Source: Novosphingobium sp. RL4
Lineage (GTDB): Bacteria; Pseudomonadota; Alphaproteobacteria; Sphingomonadales; Sphingomonadaceae
Assembly (NCBI RefSeq): GCF_035658495.1
Contig: NZ_CP141944.1
Span: 1,390,001 to 1,454,000, forward strand
Reading direction: 5' to 3'
Length of the DNA stretch: 64,000 bases
In this document: positions 50,805 through 60,028 of the stretch, one piece after another
Layout: every line of letters starts with the position of its first letter
How positions within the stretch are numbered: position 1 is the first letter of the stretch
Position numbers and translations under genes: made by a program
Notes under the pieces: model-generated
What the model was told of the DNA's origin: nothing
The model's database searches: none
The model's input: the letters and a program-made list of their open reading frames with translations, nothing else

Positions 50805-51935
50805 ATGGTCTTCGCGCTGGCGGCTTCGGCGGGGCTGACGGTGGCCAATATCTATTACGGCCAGCCCATGCTCGGCCTGATGGAGCGCGAGGTTCCCGGC
50901 GCCGCGATCACTTATGTGCCCACCGCCACGCAGCTCGGCTATGCCGCCGGGCTGCTGCTGCTAGTGCCGCTGGGAGACCTGCTGGAGCGCAAGCGGCTGA
51001 TCGTCACGCAGTGCCTGGCCCTGTCGGTGGCGCTGGCGCTGGTCGCACTGGCGCCGAGCGCGGGTGCCGTGCTTGCCGCCTCGCTGCTGGTGGGCCTGCT
51101 GGCCTCCGTCGCCCAGCAGATCGTGCCGCTGGCCGCCAATCTGGCCCCAGAGGACAAGCGCGGCGCGGTGGTCGGCACGGTGATGGCGGGCCTGCTCTGC
51201 GGCATCCTGCTCAGCCGGACACTGGCCGGTTTCGTGGGCGGGCACTTCGGCTGGCGCGCGATGTTCTGGCTGGCGGTGCCGCTGGCGCTGCTGACGGCGG
51301 GGCTGATGGCATGGCAGCTTCCGCGCAGCCGTCCGCAGCCGGGGGGGCTCGGCTGGCTCGGGCTCATGGCCTCGCTGCGCGATCTCTGGTGCGAATTCCC
51401 GGCGCTGCGGCTGGCGACGTTCACGCAGTGCACCCAGTTCGGCGTGTTCAGCGTGTTCTGGACGATTCTCGCGCTGCACCTTCAGGAGCCGCGCTTCGGG
51501 CTGGGCTCGGAAGTGGCGGGCCTGTTCGGCGTGCTCGGCGCGGCGGGCGTGCTGGCCGCGCCGATCGCGGGCCGTATCGCCGACCGGCGCGGCCCGCATC
51601 CGGTGATCGTGGCGGCCAGCGTGCTGACGCTGGCGTCATGGCTGGTCTTCGGGTTCTGGACCTCGATCGCCGGGCTGGTGGTCGGCGTGCTGCTGCTCGA
51701 TTTCGCGATCCAGGCGAGCCAGATTTCCAACCAGAGCATCATCTATGCGCTGCGCCCCGAGGCGCGCTCGCGAATCAATACGGTCTACATGGCCTCGATG
51801 TTCCTCGCCGGCGCGGCCAGTTCGGGCGCGGCCACGGTGGCATGGCACAACTGGGGCTGGACCGGCGTGACGGTGCTGGGCACGGGAATCGCGGCGCTCG
51901 GACTGGCGCTGCAGACCTTGCGTGTGAAGAAGTAA
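50805..51935 (+). CDS. MFS transporter (drug/metabolite efflux type)
   Basis: 376 residues as annotated from ATG 50805, eleven to twelve membrane segments. VANIYYGQPMLGLM, GYAAGLLLLVPLGDLLERKRLI and GMxxGxLLSRTLAGFVGGHFGWRAMFW are typical of the DHA1-like family. No good SD precedes 50805; an in-frame ATT at 50715 has AAGGA seven bases upstream and would add thirty residues. Substrate unknown. Convergent with oxyR. Confidence 0.85.
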   Translation: MVFALAASAGLTVANIYYGQPMLGLMEREVPGAAITYVPTATQLGYAAGLLLLVPLGDLLERKRLIVTQCLALSVALALVALAPSAGAVLAASLLVGLLASVAQQIVPLAANLAPEDKRGAVVGTVMAGLLCGILLSRTLAGFVGGHFGWRAMFWLAVPLALLTAGLMAWQLPRSRPQPGGLGWLGLMASLRDLWCEFPALRLATFTQCTQFGVFSVFWTILALHLQEPRFGLGSEVAGLFGVLGAAGVLAAPIAGRIADRRGPHPVIVAASVLTLASWLVFGFWTSIAGLVVGVLLLDFAIQASQISNQSIIYALRPEARSRINTVYMASMFLAGAASSGAATVAWHNWGWTGVTVLGTGIAALGLALQTLRVKK

Positions 51936-51962
51936 GGCAGCGCCAGGCGCCGCCTGTTCCCG

Positions 51963-52859
51963 CTAACCGGCGCGCAGCTCGTCCGCGAGCATGCGGAATT
52001 CGTCCCCGCGCGGAGAGTTCTTGCGCCAGACCAGTGCGATCTCGCGGTTGGCGTTGGGCGAGAGCAGGGGCCGCGCGACGACATTGGTGCCGTTGAGGAT
52101 GCCCGCGTCGATCGCCATTTCCGGCAGCATCGTCAGCCCCAGGCCATTGTCGACCATCTGCACCAGCGTGTGCAGCGAAGTGCCGATCATCGTCGCCGAG
52201 GCGCGCAGTTCCGGCCGGTTGCAGGCGGCCAGCGCATGGTCCTTGAGGCAGTGCCCGTCTTCCAGCAGCAGCAGGCGATGCTCGTCTATGACTTCGGGAC
52301 CGACCTCGGCAGGCGGATTGCGCGGGTCGTCGCTGGGGAAGGCGACGAAGAAGGCGTCAAGCTCGATCGTCTCCTTCTCGACCTCGCCGGTGGCATAGGG
52401 GAGCGCCAGCAGCACGCAGTCGGCGCGGCCGTGGTGCAGCGATTCGATGGCGGCCTGGCTCGGCTCCTCGCGCAGGAACAGCTTGAGGTTCGGACGTTCG
52501 CGGCGCAGGCGCGGCAGCATCCGGGGCAGCAGGAACGGCGCGATCGTGGGGATCACGCTCATGCGCACTTCGCCCGAGAGCGGCTTGCCGCTGGACTGCA
52601 CGAGGTCGGAGAGTTCCTCGGTCTCGCGCAGGATGCGGTGGGCCTTGGCAACCACCGCATTGCCCAGCGGCGTGAAGCGTACCGCGCGCTTGGTGCGTTC
52701 CACCAGCGTCACGCCGAGCAGCGCCTCAAGGTCGCGCAGGCCCGCCGAAAGCGTGGACTGCGACACGAAACAGGCATCGGCGGCGCGGCCGAAATGCCCG
52801 TGTTCGTGCAGGGCGACGAGGTACTGGAGCTGCTTGAGCGTGGGCTGGTAGACGGTCAC
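51963..52859 (-). CDS. oxyR: hydrogen-peroxide sensor OxyR
   Basis: 298-residue LysR regulator. DNA-binding helix LKQLQYLVALHEHGHFGRAADACFVSQSTLSAGLRDLE at the N-terminus; the regulatory domain carries GHCLKDHALAAC with Cys204 and Cys213, matching the redox pair of E. coli OxyR (199/208). It should activate peroxide defence genes. GTG start overlapping the rnd stop (GTGA). The catalase it would control is not in the window. Confidence 0.93.
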   Translation of the reverse strand: MTVYQPTLKQLQYLVALHEHGHFGRAADACFVSQSTLSAGLRDLEALLGVTLVERTKRAVRFTPLGNAVVAKAHRILRETEELSDLVQSSGKPLSGEVRMSVIPTIAPFLLPRMLPRLRRERPNLKLFLREEPSQAAIESLHHGRADCVLLALPYATGEVEKETIELDAFFVAFPSDDPRNPPAEVGPEVIDEHRLLLLEDGHCLKDHALAACNRPELRASATMIGTSLHTLVQMVDNGLGLTMLPEMAIDAGILNGTNVVARPLLSPNANREIALVWRKNSPRGDEFRMLADELRAG

Positions 52860-54085
52860 TCTTCCGTTGCCGCCCCGTCGGTGTCGCCGGCATCGTCGTC
52901 GGCTCCGGCGACCGGCTCGTCTTCGAGGCGGGTCATCTTGAGCTTGCCGTTCTCCACCGCGAAGGCGAGCTTGCCTTCCACCAGGGCAAGCGCATCGCGG
53001 CCGAACACTTCGTAGCGCCAGCCTTCGAGGATCGGCAGCTTCTTGCGCACGCCGGCGGCCAGCAGTTCAAGGTCTTCGCTGCGGGCGAGCAGGCGGGCGG
53101 CCACGTCGATCTCGCGCGCGCGGATCTTGAGCAGCAGCTTGAGCAGGTCGGCGACGAGCGAACCTTCCTTGCCCAGCGGCGCGCCCTTGGGGGTGCGCGG
53201 GGGCAGTTCGTCGTCCGAAAGCGGTTCCGCCCGGGCGATGGTGTTCATCAGGCGCTTGCCGATGTCGTTGTCCTTCCAGCCTTGCGAGAGGCCGCGCACC
53301 TTGGCGAGATCGGCCTGCTGCTTGGGCGGGTGGCTGGCGATGTCGGCCAGCGTTTCGTCACGGGCGATGCGGCCGCGGGGGATGTTCTTGCCCTGCGCTT
53401 CGTGTTCGCGCCATTCGGCGATGGCCTTGAGCCTGCCGAGCATGGCGGAATTGCGCCCCGCCGCCTTGATCCGCTTCCACGCCTGTGCGGGGTCGTTGCG
53501 GTAATGTTCGGGATCGGCGAGCTTTTCCATCTCCTGGTCCAGCCATTCGCCGCGCCCGGTCTTGATCAGGCGCTTGAGCATCTTGGGGAAGATCTTGGAG
53601 AGGTGGGTGACGTCGCCGATGGCATATTCGATCTGCCGCTCGGTCAGCGGGCGGCGCGACCAGTCGGTGAAGCGGGCGCCCTTGTCGATGGTAAGGCCCA
53701 TCCACGATTCGACGAGGTTGGAATAGCCGATCTGCTCCGACTGGCTGATCGCCATCATCGCGATCTGGGTGTCGAAGATCGGGTGCGGGGTGCGGCCGGT
53801 GAGGTTGAAGATGATCTCCACGTCCTGCCCGCCGGCGTGGAAGACCTTCAGGACTTCCTCGTTCGCGGTGAGCAGGTCGAGCAGGGGGGTCATGTCGAGC
53901 CCCTGCGCGAGCGGGTCGATCGCGGCCGCTTCCTCGGTATTGGCGATCTGCACCAGGCAGAGTTCGGGCCAATAGGTGTTCTCGCGCATGAATTCCGTGT
54001 CGACGGCCACGAAATCGGATTTCGCAAGGCGTTCGCACAGCGCGGCGAGCTCTTCGGTCTTTGTTATCAGCGGATGGATTTTCAT
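52856..54085 (-). CDS. rnd: ribonuclease D
   Basis: 409 residues. The 3'-5' exonuclease domain has FVAVDTEFMREN (DxE), VFHAGGQDVEIIF and an HRDC domain from about residue 210. It trims the 3' ends of tRNAs. The C-terminal tail is acidic. The start is ATG 54085; it overlaps the oxyR start by four bases, so the two are co-transcribed. Confidence 0.94.
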   Translation of the reverse strand: MKIHPLITKTEELAALCERLAKSDFVAVDTEFMRENTYWPELCLVQIANTEEAAAIDPLAQGLDMTPLLDLLTANEEVLKVFHAGGQDVEIIFNLTGRTPHPIFDTQIAMMAISQSEQIGYSNLVESWMGLTIDKGARFTDWSRRPLTERQIEYAIGDVTHLSKIFPKMLKRLIKTGRGEWLDQEMEKLADPEHYRNDPAQAWKRIKAAGRNSAMLGRLKAIAEWREHEAQGKNIPRGRIARDETLADIASHPPKQQADLAKVRGLSQGWKDNDIGKRLMNTIARAEPLSDDELPPRTPKGAPLGKEGSLVADLLKLLLKIRAREIDVAARLLARSEDLELLAAGVRKKLPILEGWRYEVFGRDALALVEGKLAFAVENGKLKMTRLEDEPVAGADDDAGDTDGAATEE

Positions 54086-54166
54086 TTCGAGCGTGGCGGT
54101 AACGCGAACAAGGCGGGGGATCAATGTTTCCCGGCCGTCAAATTCTCCGACAAATGACGATATTGC

Positions 54167-55258
54167 CTATTTCTTGCGCAGGAAGGGCGTCAGCAATCGA
54201 TTTGCGAGGGTCTGGAGCAGGCTGGGCGCGGCCTCGTTTTCCAGCGCGGCGATGCTTTCCCGCGTCACCAGCCGGCGGCGAAGCTGAGTGCCGGTCACAT
54301 GGATTCCGGGCGGAGGCAGGTGCCAGGCTTCCGCGTCGTCGCCCGGCGCGGCACCGCGCGGCGGCGGGCCGCCATCGGGGGCATCGGCGGCGAGCGGGGG
54401 CGCGGGAAACGCAGGTGCGGGAAACGAGGGCCCGGGAAACGAGGGCCCGGGAAACGAGGGCGCGGGAAACGAGGGCGCGGGAAACGGTGAGGGCGCCGGG
54501 GCAGCGGCTTGTCCGTCCGGAGCGCCTTCCGGCCATCTCTCGTCCGTGACGGCGGCAAGGGCCGCCGCCTCGAATGCCGGGTAGCCGCCATGGCCGCCCA
54601 CCAGAACGGCCATGGGCCGGGGAAGCCCCTCGGCCATGGCCTTGTCGCGAATGGCCTGATGCGTCAGCACCGCGAGATGGCAGGCGCCCACCGTGCAGGC
54701 GCGCTGTTCCTCGGCGGTGGCCATGCCGGCCGTGCAAAGCTTCCGCATGGCCGCGATCACCGCGTGCAGATCCTCCAGCCCGGTTACGCCCAGCGTGTCG
54801 TCGTTGTCCTCGAAAGCGCCCTGCCACGGCACCTCGGGCATGGCGAAGGCCTGCGCCAGGCGGGACCGGCCAGCGGTGGAGAAGGGCCATGCGCGATCGG
54901 TGTAATAGGCGGTTTCGTAGAACGGGCGGCCCGGATCGGCCGAAGCAGCTGCGATGGCGGGGCAGATGTCCATGGCGATGGCGGTGACGGGATCGCCGGG
55001 CCGGTCAAGTTCGGCGATGCGCCGGATCAGCCGGTCCCAGCCGGTCACGATCACGTCCTGCGAAGCGATGAAGCGGAAGCGGGCGGGCAGAGGCAGGCCC
55101 TCGCCGCAGAGGAACACGAGTTCGTCCTTGATCCGGCGCGCCGCCTCGTCGGCGCGGCCTTCGCGCAGCATCGGCTCGATCGCCGTGCGGAACTGATTTT
55201 CCGACATGCCGTCTATGGTGACGGCATCCGGAACCTGCGCGTTGTCCATGTAATCCAT
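54167..55258 (-). CDS. unknown protein with Pro/Ser/Phe repeat linker
   Basis: 363 residues, no signal peptide. A N-terminal domain of about 220 residues (VTGWDRLIRRIAELDR, ICPAIAAASADPGRPFYETAYYTD, GLEDLHAVIAAMRKLC, ACHLAVLTHQAIRDKAMAEGLP) matches nothing I recognise. Next is a linker of PSFPA/PSFPG pentapeptides (about residues 256-290), encoded by six 15-bp repeats, then a basic C-terminus. The linker length is likely variable between strains. Start ATG 55258. Function unknown. Confidence 0.65.
   Translation of the reverse strand: MDYMDNAQVPDAVTIDGMSENQFRTAIEPMLREGRADEAARRIKDELVFLCGEGLPLPARFRFIASQDVIVTGWDRLIRRIAELDRPGDPVTAIAMDICPAIAAASADPGRPFYETAYYTDRAWPFSTAGRSRLAQAFAMPEVPWQGAFEDNDDTLGVTGLEDLHAVIAAMRKLCTAGMATAEEQRACTVGACHLAVLTHQAIRDKAMAEGLPRPMAVLVGGHGGYPAFEAAALAAVTDERWPEGAPDGQAAAPAPSPFPAPSFPAPSFPGPSFPGPSFPAPAFPAPPLAADAPDGGPPPRGAAPGDDAEAWHLPPPGIHVTGTQLRRRLVTRESIAALENEAAPSLLQTLANRLLTPFLRKK
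54404..54486. repeat. 15-bp tandem repeat, six units
   Basis: GGGAAAC recurs every 15 bases at 54404, 54419, 54434, 54449, 54464 and 54479 with near-identical spacers. It encodes the PSFPx pentapeptides of the 54167-55258 protein. A minisatellite, liable to unit-number change. Confidence 0.85.
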
Positions 55259-55415
55259 TGGCGAGACCCGTTTTGCCCAGCGGCATAGCCCCGAATTGGT
55301 TTATTTGGGGTTTATGCCGGGGCCGGAGCTTTCCCGGAGAGCCCGGGCGTCGCCCGGTAGGTCGGGTTTCGCCCCGTTGCGGACATCGAAGTGCGGGAGG
55401 GTTTCTCCGCCATGA

Positions 55416-55994
55416 CTAAAGGCGTCCGAGATTGTTTTCGAAAAGGACCGATGCCATTTCCATAGCGGATACATTGAACATCGAGCGGCGTGCTAGCCTG
55501 AACCAGCCTAAAATCTCGCTGGCGAGATCCACATGAACGCCGTCTTCAACATCGTGCAACGGCATCTTCGGCAGTTGATCAGCGTAGGTTACAGCCATCC
55601 TCACGTCATCAAAAAAGCCCGAACGGGCAAAGGCAAATTGCTCAGAAAGCGGCCCTATTGTGGTGAAGTCGAAACCGTCAGCGGCCAGTTTTCGGCGAAG
55701 CTTTGCCTTGGAAATCTTGGTCATTTCATATGCAGATAGCAGCGCGAAAGTAGCGGCTTGCTTCTCGATATGAGTCGGATAGGGCCGGGAGTTAGCCTGA
55801 TTTTTGACGCCCCATGACGTTATCAGCGCCTTCCCGAGTTCTTCTATAGCGAAGATGGAGAGCATCATAGCCGACGGGGCACGCTCATTGTCGGCCATCA
55901 GCTGCGCGTCTGAAGCAAGCCTCTCCGCGTTCTCAATTGTCTTTTTGAAGAAAGCTAATTCTTCAGGGCTGGCAAGCTTTCGCGACATGGACAT
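55416..55994 (-). CDS. AbiV-family abortive-infection HEPN protein
   Basis: 192 residues. Helical HEPN-like protein: ENAERLASDAQLMADN, the hallmark SIFAIEELGKALIT (EExGK at 51-55) and a following HxxK (His75-Lys78), as in AbiV proteins of phage-defence loci. The rest (SAYEMTKISKAKLRRKLAA...) is unique. Base composition is more AT-rich than its surroundings, a sign of transfer. No recognisable Shine-Dalgarno at the ATG of 55994 (55988 is an alternative). It stands alone with a degenerate repeat upstream; no antitoxin partner is evident. Confidence 0.75.
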   Translation of the reverse strand: MSMSRKLASPEELAFFKKTIENAERLASDAQLMADNERAPSAMMLSIFAIEELGKALITSWGVKNQANSRPYPTHIEKQAATFALLSAYEMTKISKAKLRRKLAADGFDFTTIGPLSEQFAFARSGFFDDVRMAVTYADQLPKMPLHDVEDGVHVDLASEILGWFRLARRSMFNVSAMEMASVLFENNLGRL

Positions 55995-56005
55995 TTGTGA
56001 CTGAT

Positions 56006-56130
56006 AATTGGGGCTACACGCAAATCAAACAGAGTCTCGGTGCCGGAGAGCATCTCCGCCACCGAGGTCTGCTTTCCACCCAAGTGCGACATCGCGGTAA
56101 CTGGGGCTACGTCCGTTTTTCCCGCCAGGC
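56006..56130. repeat. degenerate dispersed repeat of the MSALPPKADI type
   Basis: Conceptual translations read AMSHLGGKQT on the minus strand and [12 protein letters not shown] on the plus strand, echoing the MSALGGKxT / PPKADIAG phrases of a short element scattered in many alphaproteobacterial genomes. A short direct repeat, AAyTGGGGCTAC, occurs at 56007-56018 and 56099-56110. The stretch 55995-56316 holds no gene; its right part is the aspS promoter region. Confidence 0.4.
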
Positions 56131-56316
56131 CGCGTCGTTGGATATCTCCTGATCGCACTGCGGGGGCAGCGGAATTCCGGGGCGGGGGCTCGTTGCAGCC
56201 CGGTTCTCCGACCCGGTGCGTGCTTGCGGGCCGATCTCTTCTGGAAATCGCCGCGCCACTCGACTAGGGGGCTCGGCTTGCAACCTCATTCCGATCAGAA
56301 GAAGCGCGAGCCCGCC

Positions 56317-58101
56317 ATGACTCATCCCTATCGCTCCCACACCTGCGGCGCCCTGACCGCTGCCGAGGTCGGCCAGACCGTCCGCCTCTCGGGCTGGGTG
56401 CATCGCAAGCGCGACCACGGCGGCGTTCTCTTCGTCGACCTGCGCGATCACTACGGCATGACCCAGGTCGTTGCCGACACCGACAGCGCGGCGCTGGAAC
56501 TGCTTGATTCGCTGCGCGTCGAATCGGTCGTCACGATCGAGGGCGTGGTCAAGGCCCGCACCGAATCCACCGTGAACCCGAACCTCGCCACCGGCGCGAT
56601 CGAGGTCTACGCCCGTTCCGCCACGGTCATCAGCCGCGCCGAGGAACTGCCGATGCCGGTGGCCGGCGAGCAGGAATATCCCGAGGATATCCGCCTGCGC
56701 TACCGCTTCCTCGACCTGCGCCGCGACACGCTGCACGGCAACATCGTGAAGCGCACGAAGATCATCTCGGACATGCGCCGCAAGATGGAAGGCATCGGCT
56801 TCACCGAATATTCGACGCCGATCCTCACCGCTTCCAGTCCCGAAGGCGCGCGCGACTTCCTGGTGCCCAGCCGCATCCACCCCGGCAAGTTCTACGCGCT
56901 GCCGCAGGCGCCGCAGCAGTACAAGCAGCTGCTGATGGTCGCCGGGTTCGACCGCTACTTCCAGATCGCCCCCTGCTTCCGCGACGAGGACCCGCGCGCA
57001 GACCGCCTGCCGGGCGAGTTCTACCAGCTCGACCTCGAAATGAGCTTCGTGACCCAGGAAGAGATCTGGGAAACCATGGAGCCGGTGCTCCAGAGCGTCT
57101 TCGCCGATTTCGCGGAAGGCAAGCCGGTGACGCCTGCGGGTGAATTCCGCCGCATTCCGCACGCCCAGTCGATGCTGGACTACGGTTCGGACAAGCCGGA
57201 CCTGCGCAACCCGCTGATCATCAAGGACGTGACCGAGCACTTCGTCGAATCGGGCTTCGGCATCTTCGCGGGCATCGTGGCCGGTGGCGGCGTGATCCGC
57301 GCGATCCCGGCTCCGGGCGCCGGTGCGGGCAGCCGCAAGTTCTTCGACGAGATGAACGTCTGGGCGCGCGGCGAGGGCTATTCGGGCCTTGGCTACATCA
57401 ACATCAAGGACGGCGTCCCCGGCGGCCCGATCGCCAAGAACCACGGCGAGGAAAAGACCGCCGCGCTGATCGCGGCGCTGGGTCTGGGTCCGAACGACGG
57501 CGTGTTCTTCGCCGCGGGCAAGGAAGAGCAGGCGGCCAAGCTGGCAGGGCTTGCCCGTATCCGCACCGGCGAACAGCTCGACCTGATCGACAAGGACCGC
57601 TTCGAGCTGTGCTGGATCGTCGACTTCCCGTTCTTCGAATGGGACGAGGACAACAAGAAGGTCGACTTCGCGCACAACCCGTTCTCGATGCCGCAGGGCG
57701 GCATGGAAGCGCTGGAAGGCCAGGACCCGCTGACGATCAAGGCCTATCAGTACGACCTCGTCTGCAACGGCTATGAAATCGCCTCGGGTTCGATCCGTAA
57801 CCAGTCGCCGGAACTGATGGTCAAGGCCTTCGAGATGGTGGGCCTCACCAAGCAGGACGTGGAAGATCGCTTCGGCGGCCTCTACCGCGCCTTCCAGTAC
57901 GGCGCGCCGCCGCACGGCGGCATGGCGGCCGGTGTCGATCGCATCGTGATGCTCCTGTGCGGTGCGCAGAACTTGCGCGAAATCACGCTGTTCCCGATGA
58001 ACCAGCGCGCCGAGGACCTGCTGATGGGCGCGCCGAGCCCGGCCGAATCCAGGCAGCTGCGCGAACTGCACATGCGTGTGGTGGAACCGCAGAAGAACTG
58101 A
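56317..58101 (+). CDS. aspS: aspartyl-tRNA synthetase, probably non-discriminating
   Basis: 594 residues, bacterial type with OB-fold anticodon domain, class II core and the GAD insert. [45 protein letters not shown] (motif 2) and [19 protein letters not shown] (motif 3) are intact. The anticodon domain reads [15 protein letters not shown] with His where discriminating enzymes have Leu, the pattern of enzymes that charge both tRNA-Asp and tRNA-Asn. ATG 56317 preferred. 220 bases separate it from acpP. Confidence 0.96.
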   Translation: MTHPYRSHTCGALTAAEVGQTVRLSGWVHRKRDHGGVLFVDLRDHYGMTQVVADTDSAALELLDSLRVESVVTIEGVVKARTESTVNPNLATGAIEVYARSATVISRAEELPMPVAGEQEYPEDIRLRYRFLDLRRDTLHGNIVKRTKIISDMRRKMEGIGFTEYSTPILTASSPEGARDFLVPSRIHPGKFYALPQAPQQYKQLLMVAGFDRYFQIAPCFRDEDPRADRLPGEFYQLDLEMSFVTQEEIWETMEPVLQSVFADFAEGKPVTPAGEFRRIPHAQSMLDYGSDKPDLRNPLIIKDVTEHFVESGFGIFAGIVAGGGVIRAIPAPGAGAGSRKFFDEMNVWARGEGYSGLGYINIKDGVPGGPIAKNHGEEKTAALIAALGLGPNDGVFFAAGKEEQAAKLAGLARIRTGEQLDLIDKDRFELCWIVDFPFFEWDEDNKKVDFAHNPFSMPQGGMEALEGQDPLTIKAYQYDLVCNGYEIASGSIRNQSPELMVKAFEMVGLTKQDVEDRFGGLYRAFQYGAPPHGGMAAGVDRIVMLLCGAQNLREITLFPMNQRAEDLLMGAPSPAESRQLRELHMRVVEPQKN

Positions 58102-58248
58102 ATTCGTTTCCAGATTTCCGCCGGGCAGCGGGCCTTCGCTTCGCTGCCCAACCTTCACGATCCCGGAAACATTCTGGAAACAGGATCGGGGCGTGGATAA
58201 ATCGGGCCATGGCGCTTTCGCGTCGTGATCCTATCTTGCGAGCGAGGC

Positions 58249-58277
58249 TTGCCAGCGCGCGCCCCAGTCATTAGGGC
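58249..58277 (+). promoter_or_regulatory. probable acpP promoter
   Basis: TTGCCA (58249-58254), 17 bases, TAGGGC (58272-58277), 48 bases before acpP. Confidence 0.4.
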
Positions 58278-58324
58278 GGCAGGCGAGATTTCACACCTCG
58301 CGAATTTTTGAAGGGGTTTATTCA

Positions 58325-58561
58325 ATGAGCGATACCGCCGATCGGGTTAAGAAGATCGTCGTCGAACACCTGGGCGTCGAAGCCGACAAGGTGACGGAAG
58401 AAGCAAGCTTCATCGACGATCTGGGCGCAGATTCGCTCGACATCGTCGAGCTGGTCATGGCGTTCGAAGAAGAATTCGGCGTCGAAATCCCCGACGATGC
58501 TGCCGAGAAGATCAGCACCGTCTCGGATGCCATCAAGTACATCGAAGAGAACAAGGGCTGA
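58325..58561 (+). CDS. acpP: acyl carrier protein
   Basis: 78 residues, acidic. The [20 protein letters not shown] motif carries the phosphopantetheine Ser37. It carries acyl chains for FabF (next gene) and FabZ. AAGGGG SD. Confidence 0.97.
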   Translation: MSDTADRVKKIVVEHLGVEADKVTEEASFIDDLGADSLDIVELVMAFEEEFGVEIPDDAAEKISTVSDAIKYIEENKG

Positions 58562-58747
58562 GCCCGGCTTTTCGGCTACTCTCGCGCGGTCCGGCCATGC
58601 GCCGGCGCGCGGGCGGCTGTGATCCCGGTTCATAACCGGATTGAACTCGACAGGCTCGACCTCTAAGGGGGCGGGCCTGTTGCCGTTTCTGCAGGCTGGT
58701 TCGTGCCAGCCGCGTTTTCGGCCAAATTGCTTTTTCGGAGAGCATGA

Positions 58748-60007
58748 ATGCGTCGTGTTGTCGTCACCGGACTTGGTCTTGTCACCCCGCTGGGTGCTGA
58801 CGTGGAGACCACCTGGGCCAACATCCTTGCGAGCAAGAGCGGGGCGGGCCCGATCACCAAGTTCGATGCCTCGGACCAGAAGTGCCAGATCGCCTGCGAG
58901 GTGAAGCCGGCCGATCACGAATACGGCTTCGATGCCGGCAAGCGTGTCGACCACAAGATCCAGCGCCAGGTCGATCCCTTCATCGTCTACGGCATCGATG
59001 CCGCAGGGCAGGCACTTGAAGATGCCGGCCTCACCGACATGAGCGAGGAAGACAAGCTCATGACCGGTTGCTCGATCGGTTCGGGCATCGGCGGTCTGCC
59101 GGGTATTGAAAGCGAATCGCTCGTTCTGGCCGAAAAGGGTCCGGGCCGCGTCTCTCCGCACTTCGTGCATGGCCGCCTGATCAACCTGATTTCGGGTCAG
59201 GTCTCGATCAAGTACGGCCTCAAGGGCCCGAACCACGCCGTCGTCACCGCCTGTTCGACCGGCGCGCACTCGATCGGCGATGCCGCGCGCATGATCAAGG
59301 ACGGCGATGCCGACATCATGCTGGCCGGCGGCGCCGAATCGACCATCTGCCCGATCGGCATTGCCGGCTTCGCGCAGGCGCGCGCGCTGAATTCCAGCTA
59401 CAATGACCGCCCCGAACAGGCGAGCCGCCCTTACGATAAGGATCGTGACGGTTTCGTCATGGGTGAGGGCGCCGGCGTCCTCGTGCTCGAAGAGTACGAA
59501 CACGCAAAGGCCCGCGGCGCGAAGATCTACTGCGAAGTGATCGGTTACGGTCTTTCGGGCGATGCCTTCCACGTCACCGCCCCGGAACCCACTGGCGACG
59601 GTGCCTATCGCTCGATGCAGATGGCGCTGAAGAAGGCGGGGATGACCCCGGCGGATATCGACTACATCAACGCCCACGGCACCTCGACCATGGCCGACAC
59701 CATCGAACTGGGCGCCGTGCGCCGCCTGTTCGGCGATGCCATCGGCAGCGTTTCGATGAGCTCGACCAAGTCGGCCATCGGCCACCTCCTGGGCGGCGCC
59801 GGCGCGGTCGAATCGATCTTCTGCATCCTGGCGATGCGCGACCAGATCGTGCCCCCCACCCTCAACCTCGACAACCCGGACGAGGGCTGCGAGGGCGTGG
59901 ACCTGGTGCCGCACGTCGCCAAGAAGCGTGAAGTGCGCGCGGTGCTGAACAACTCGTTCGGTTTCGGCGGCACCAACGCCAGCCTGGTGATGCGCAAGAT
60001 CGACTGA
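58748..60007 (+). CDS. fabF: 3-oxoacyl-[ACP] synthase II
   Basis: 419 residues. Condensing enzyme with the Cys-His-His triad: VVTACSTGAHS (Cys169), INAHGTSTMADT and SAIGHLLGGAGA. Controls chain elongation. It is 186 bases after acpP and 21 before mltG. Confidence 0.97.
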   Translation: MRRVVVTGLGLVTPLGADVETTWANILASKSGAGPITKFDASDQKCQIACEVKPADHEYGFDAGKRVDHKIQRQVDPFIVYGIDAAGQALEDAGLTDMSEEDKLMTGCSIGSGIGGLPGIESESLVLAEKGPGRVSPHFVHGRLINLISGQVSIKYGLKGPNHAVVTACSTGAHSIGDAARMIKDGDADIMLAGGAESTICPIGIAGFAQARALNSSYNDRPEQASRPYDKDRDGFVMGEGAGVLVLEEYEHAKARGAKIYCEVIGYGLSGDAFHVTAPEPTGDGAYRSMQMALKKAGMTPADIDYINAHGTSTMADTIELGAVRRLFGDAIGSVSMSSTKSAIGHLLGGAGAVESIFCILAMRDQIVPPTLNLDNPDEGCEGVDLVPHVAKKREVRAVLNNSFGFGGTNASLVMRKID

Positions 60008-60028
60008 TCGCGAAAGGCGTAAGGGGCG

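Noticed and set aside
54404..54486. Regular 15-bp repeats considered as a CRISPR array
   Set aside because: Units and spacers are too short and the spacers are near identical; the repeats are in frame within a coding gene.
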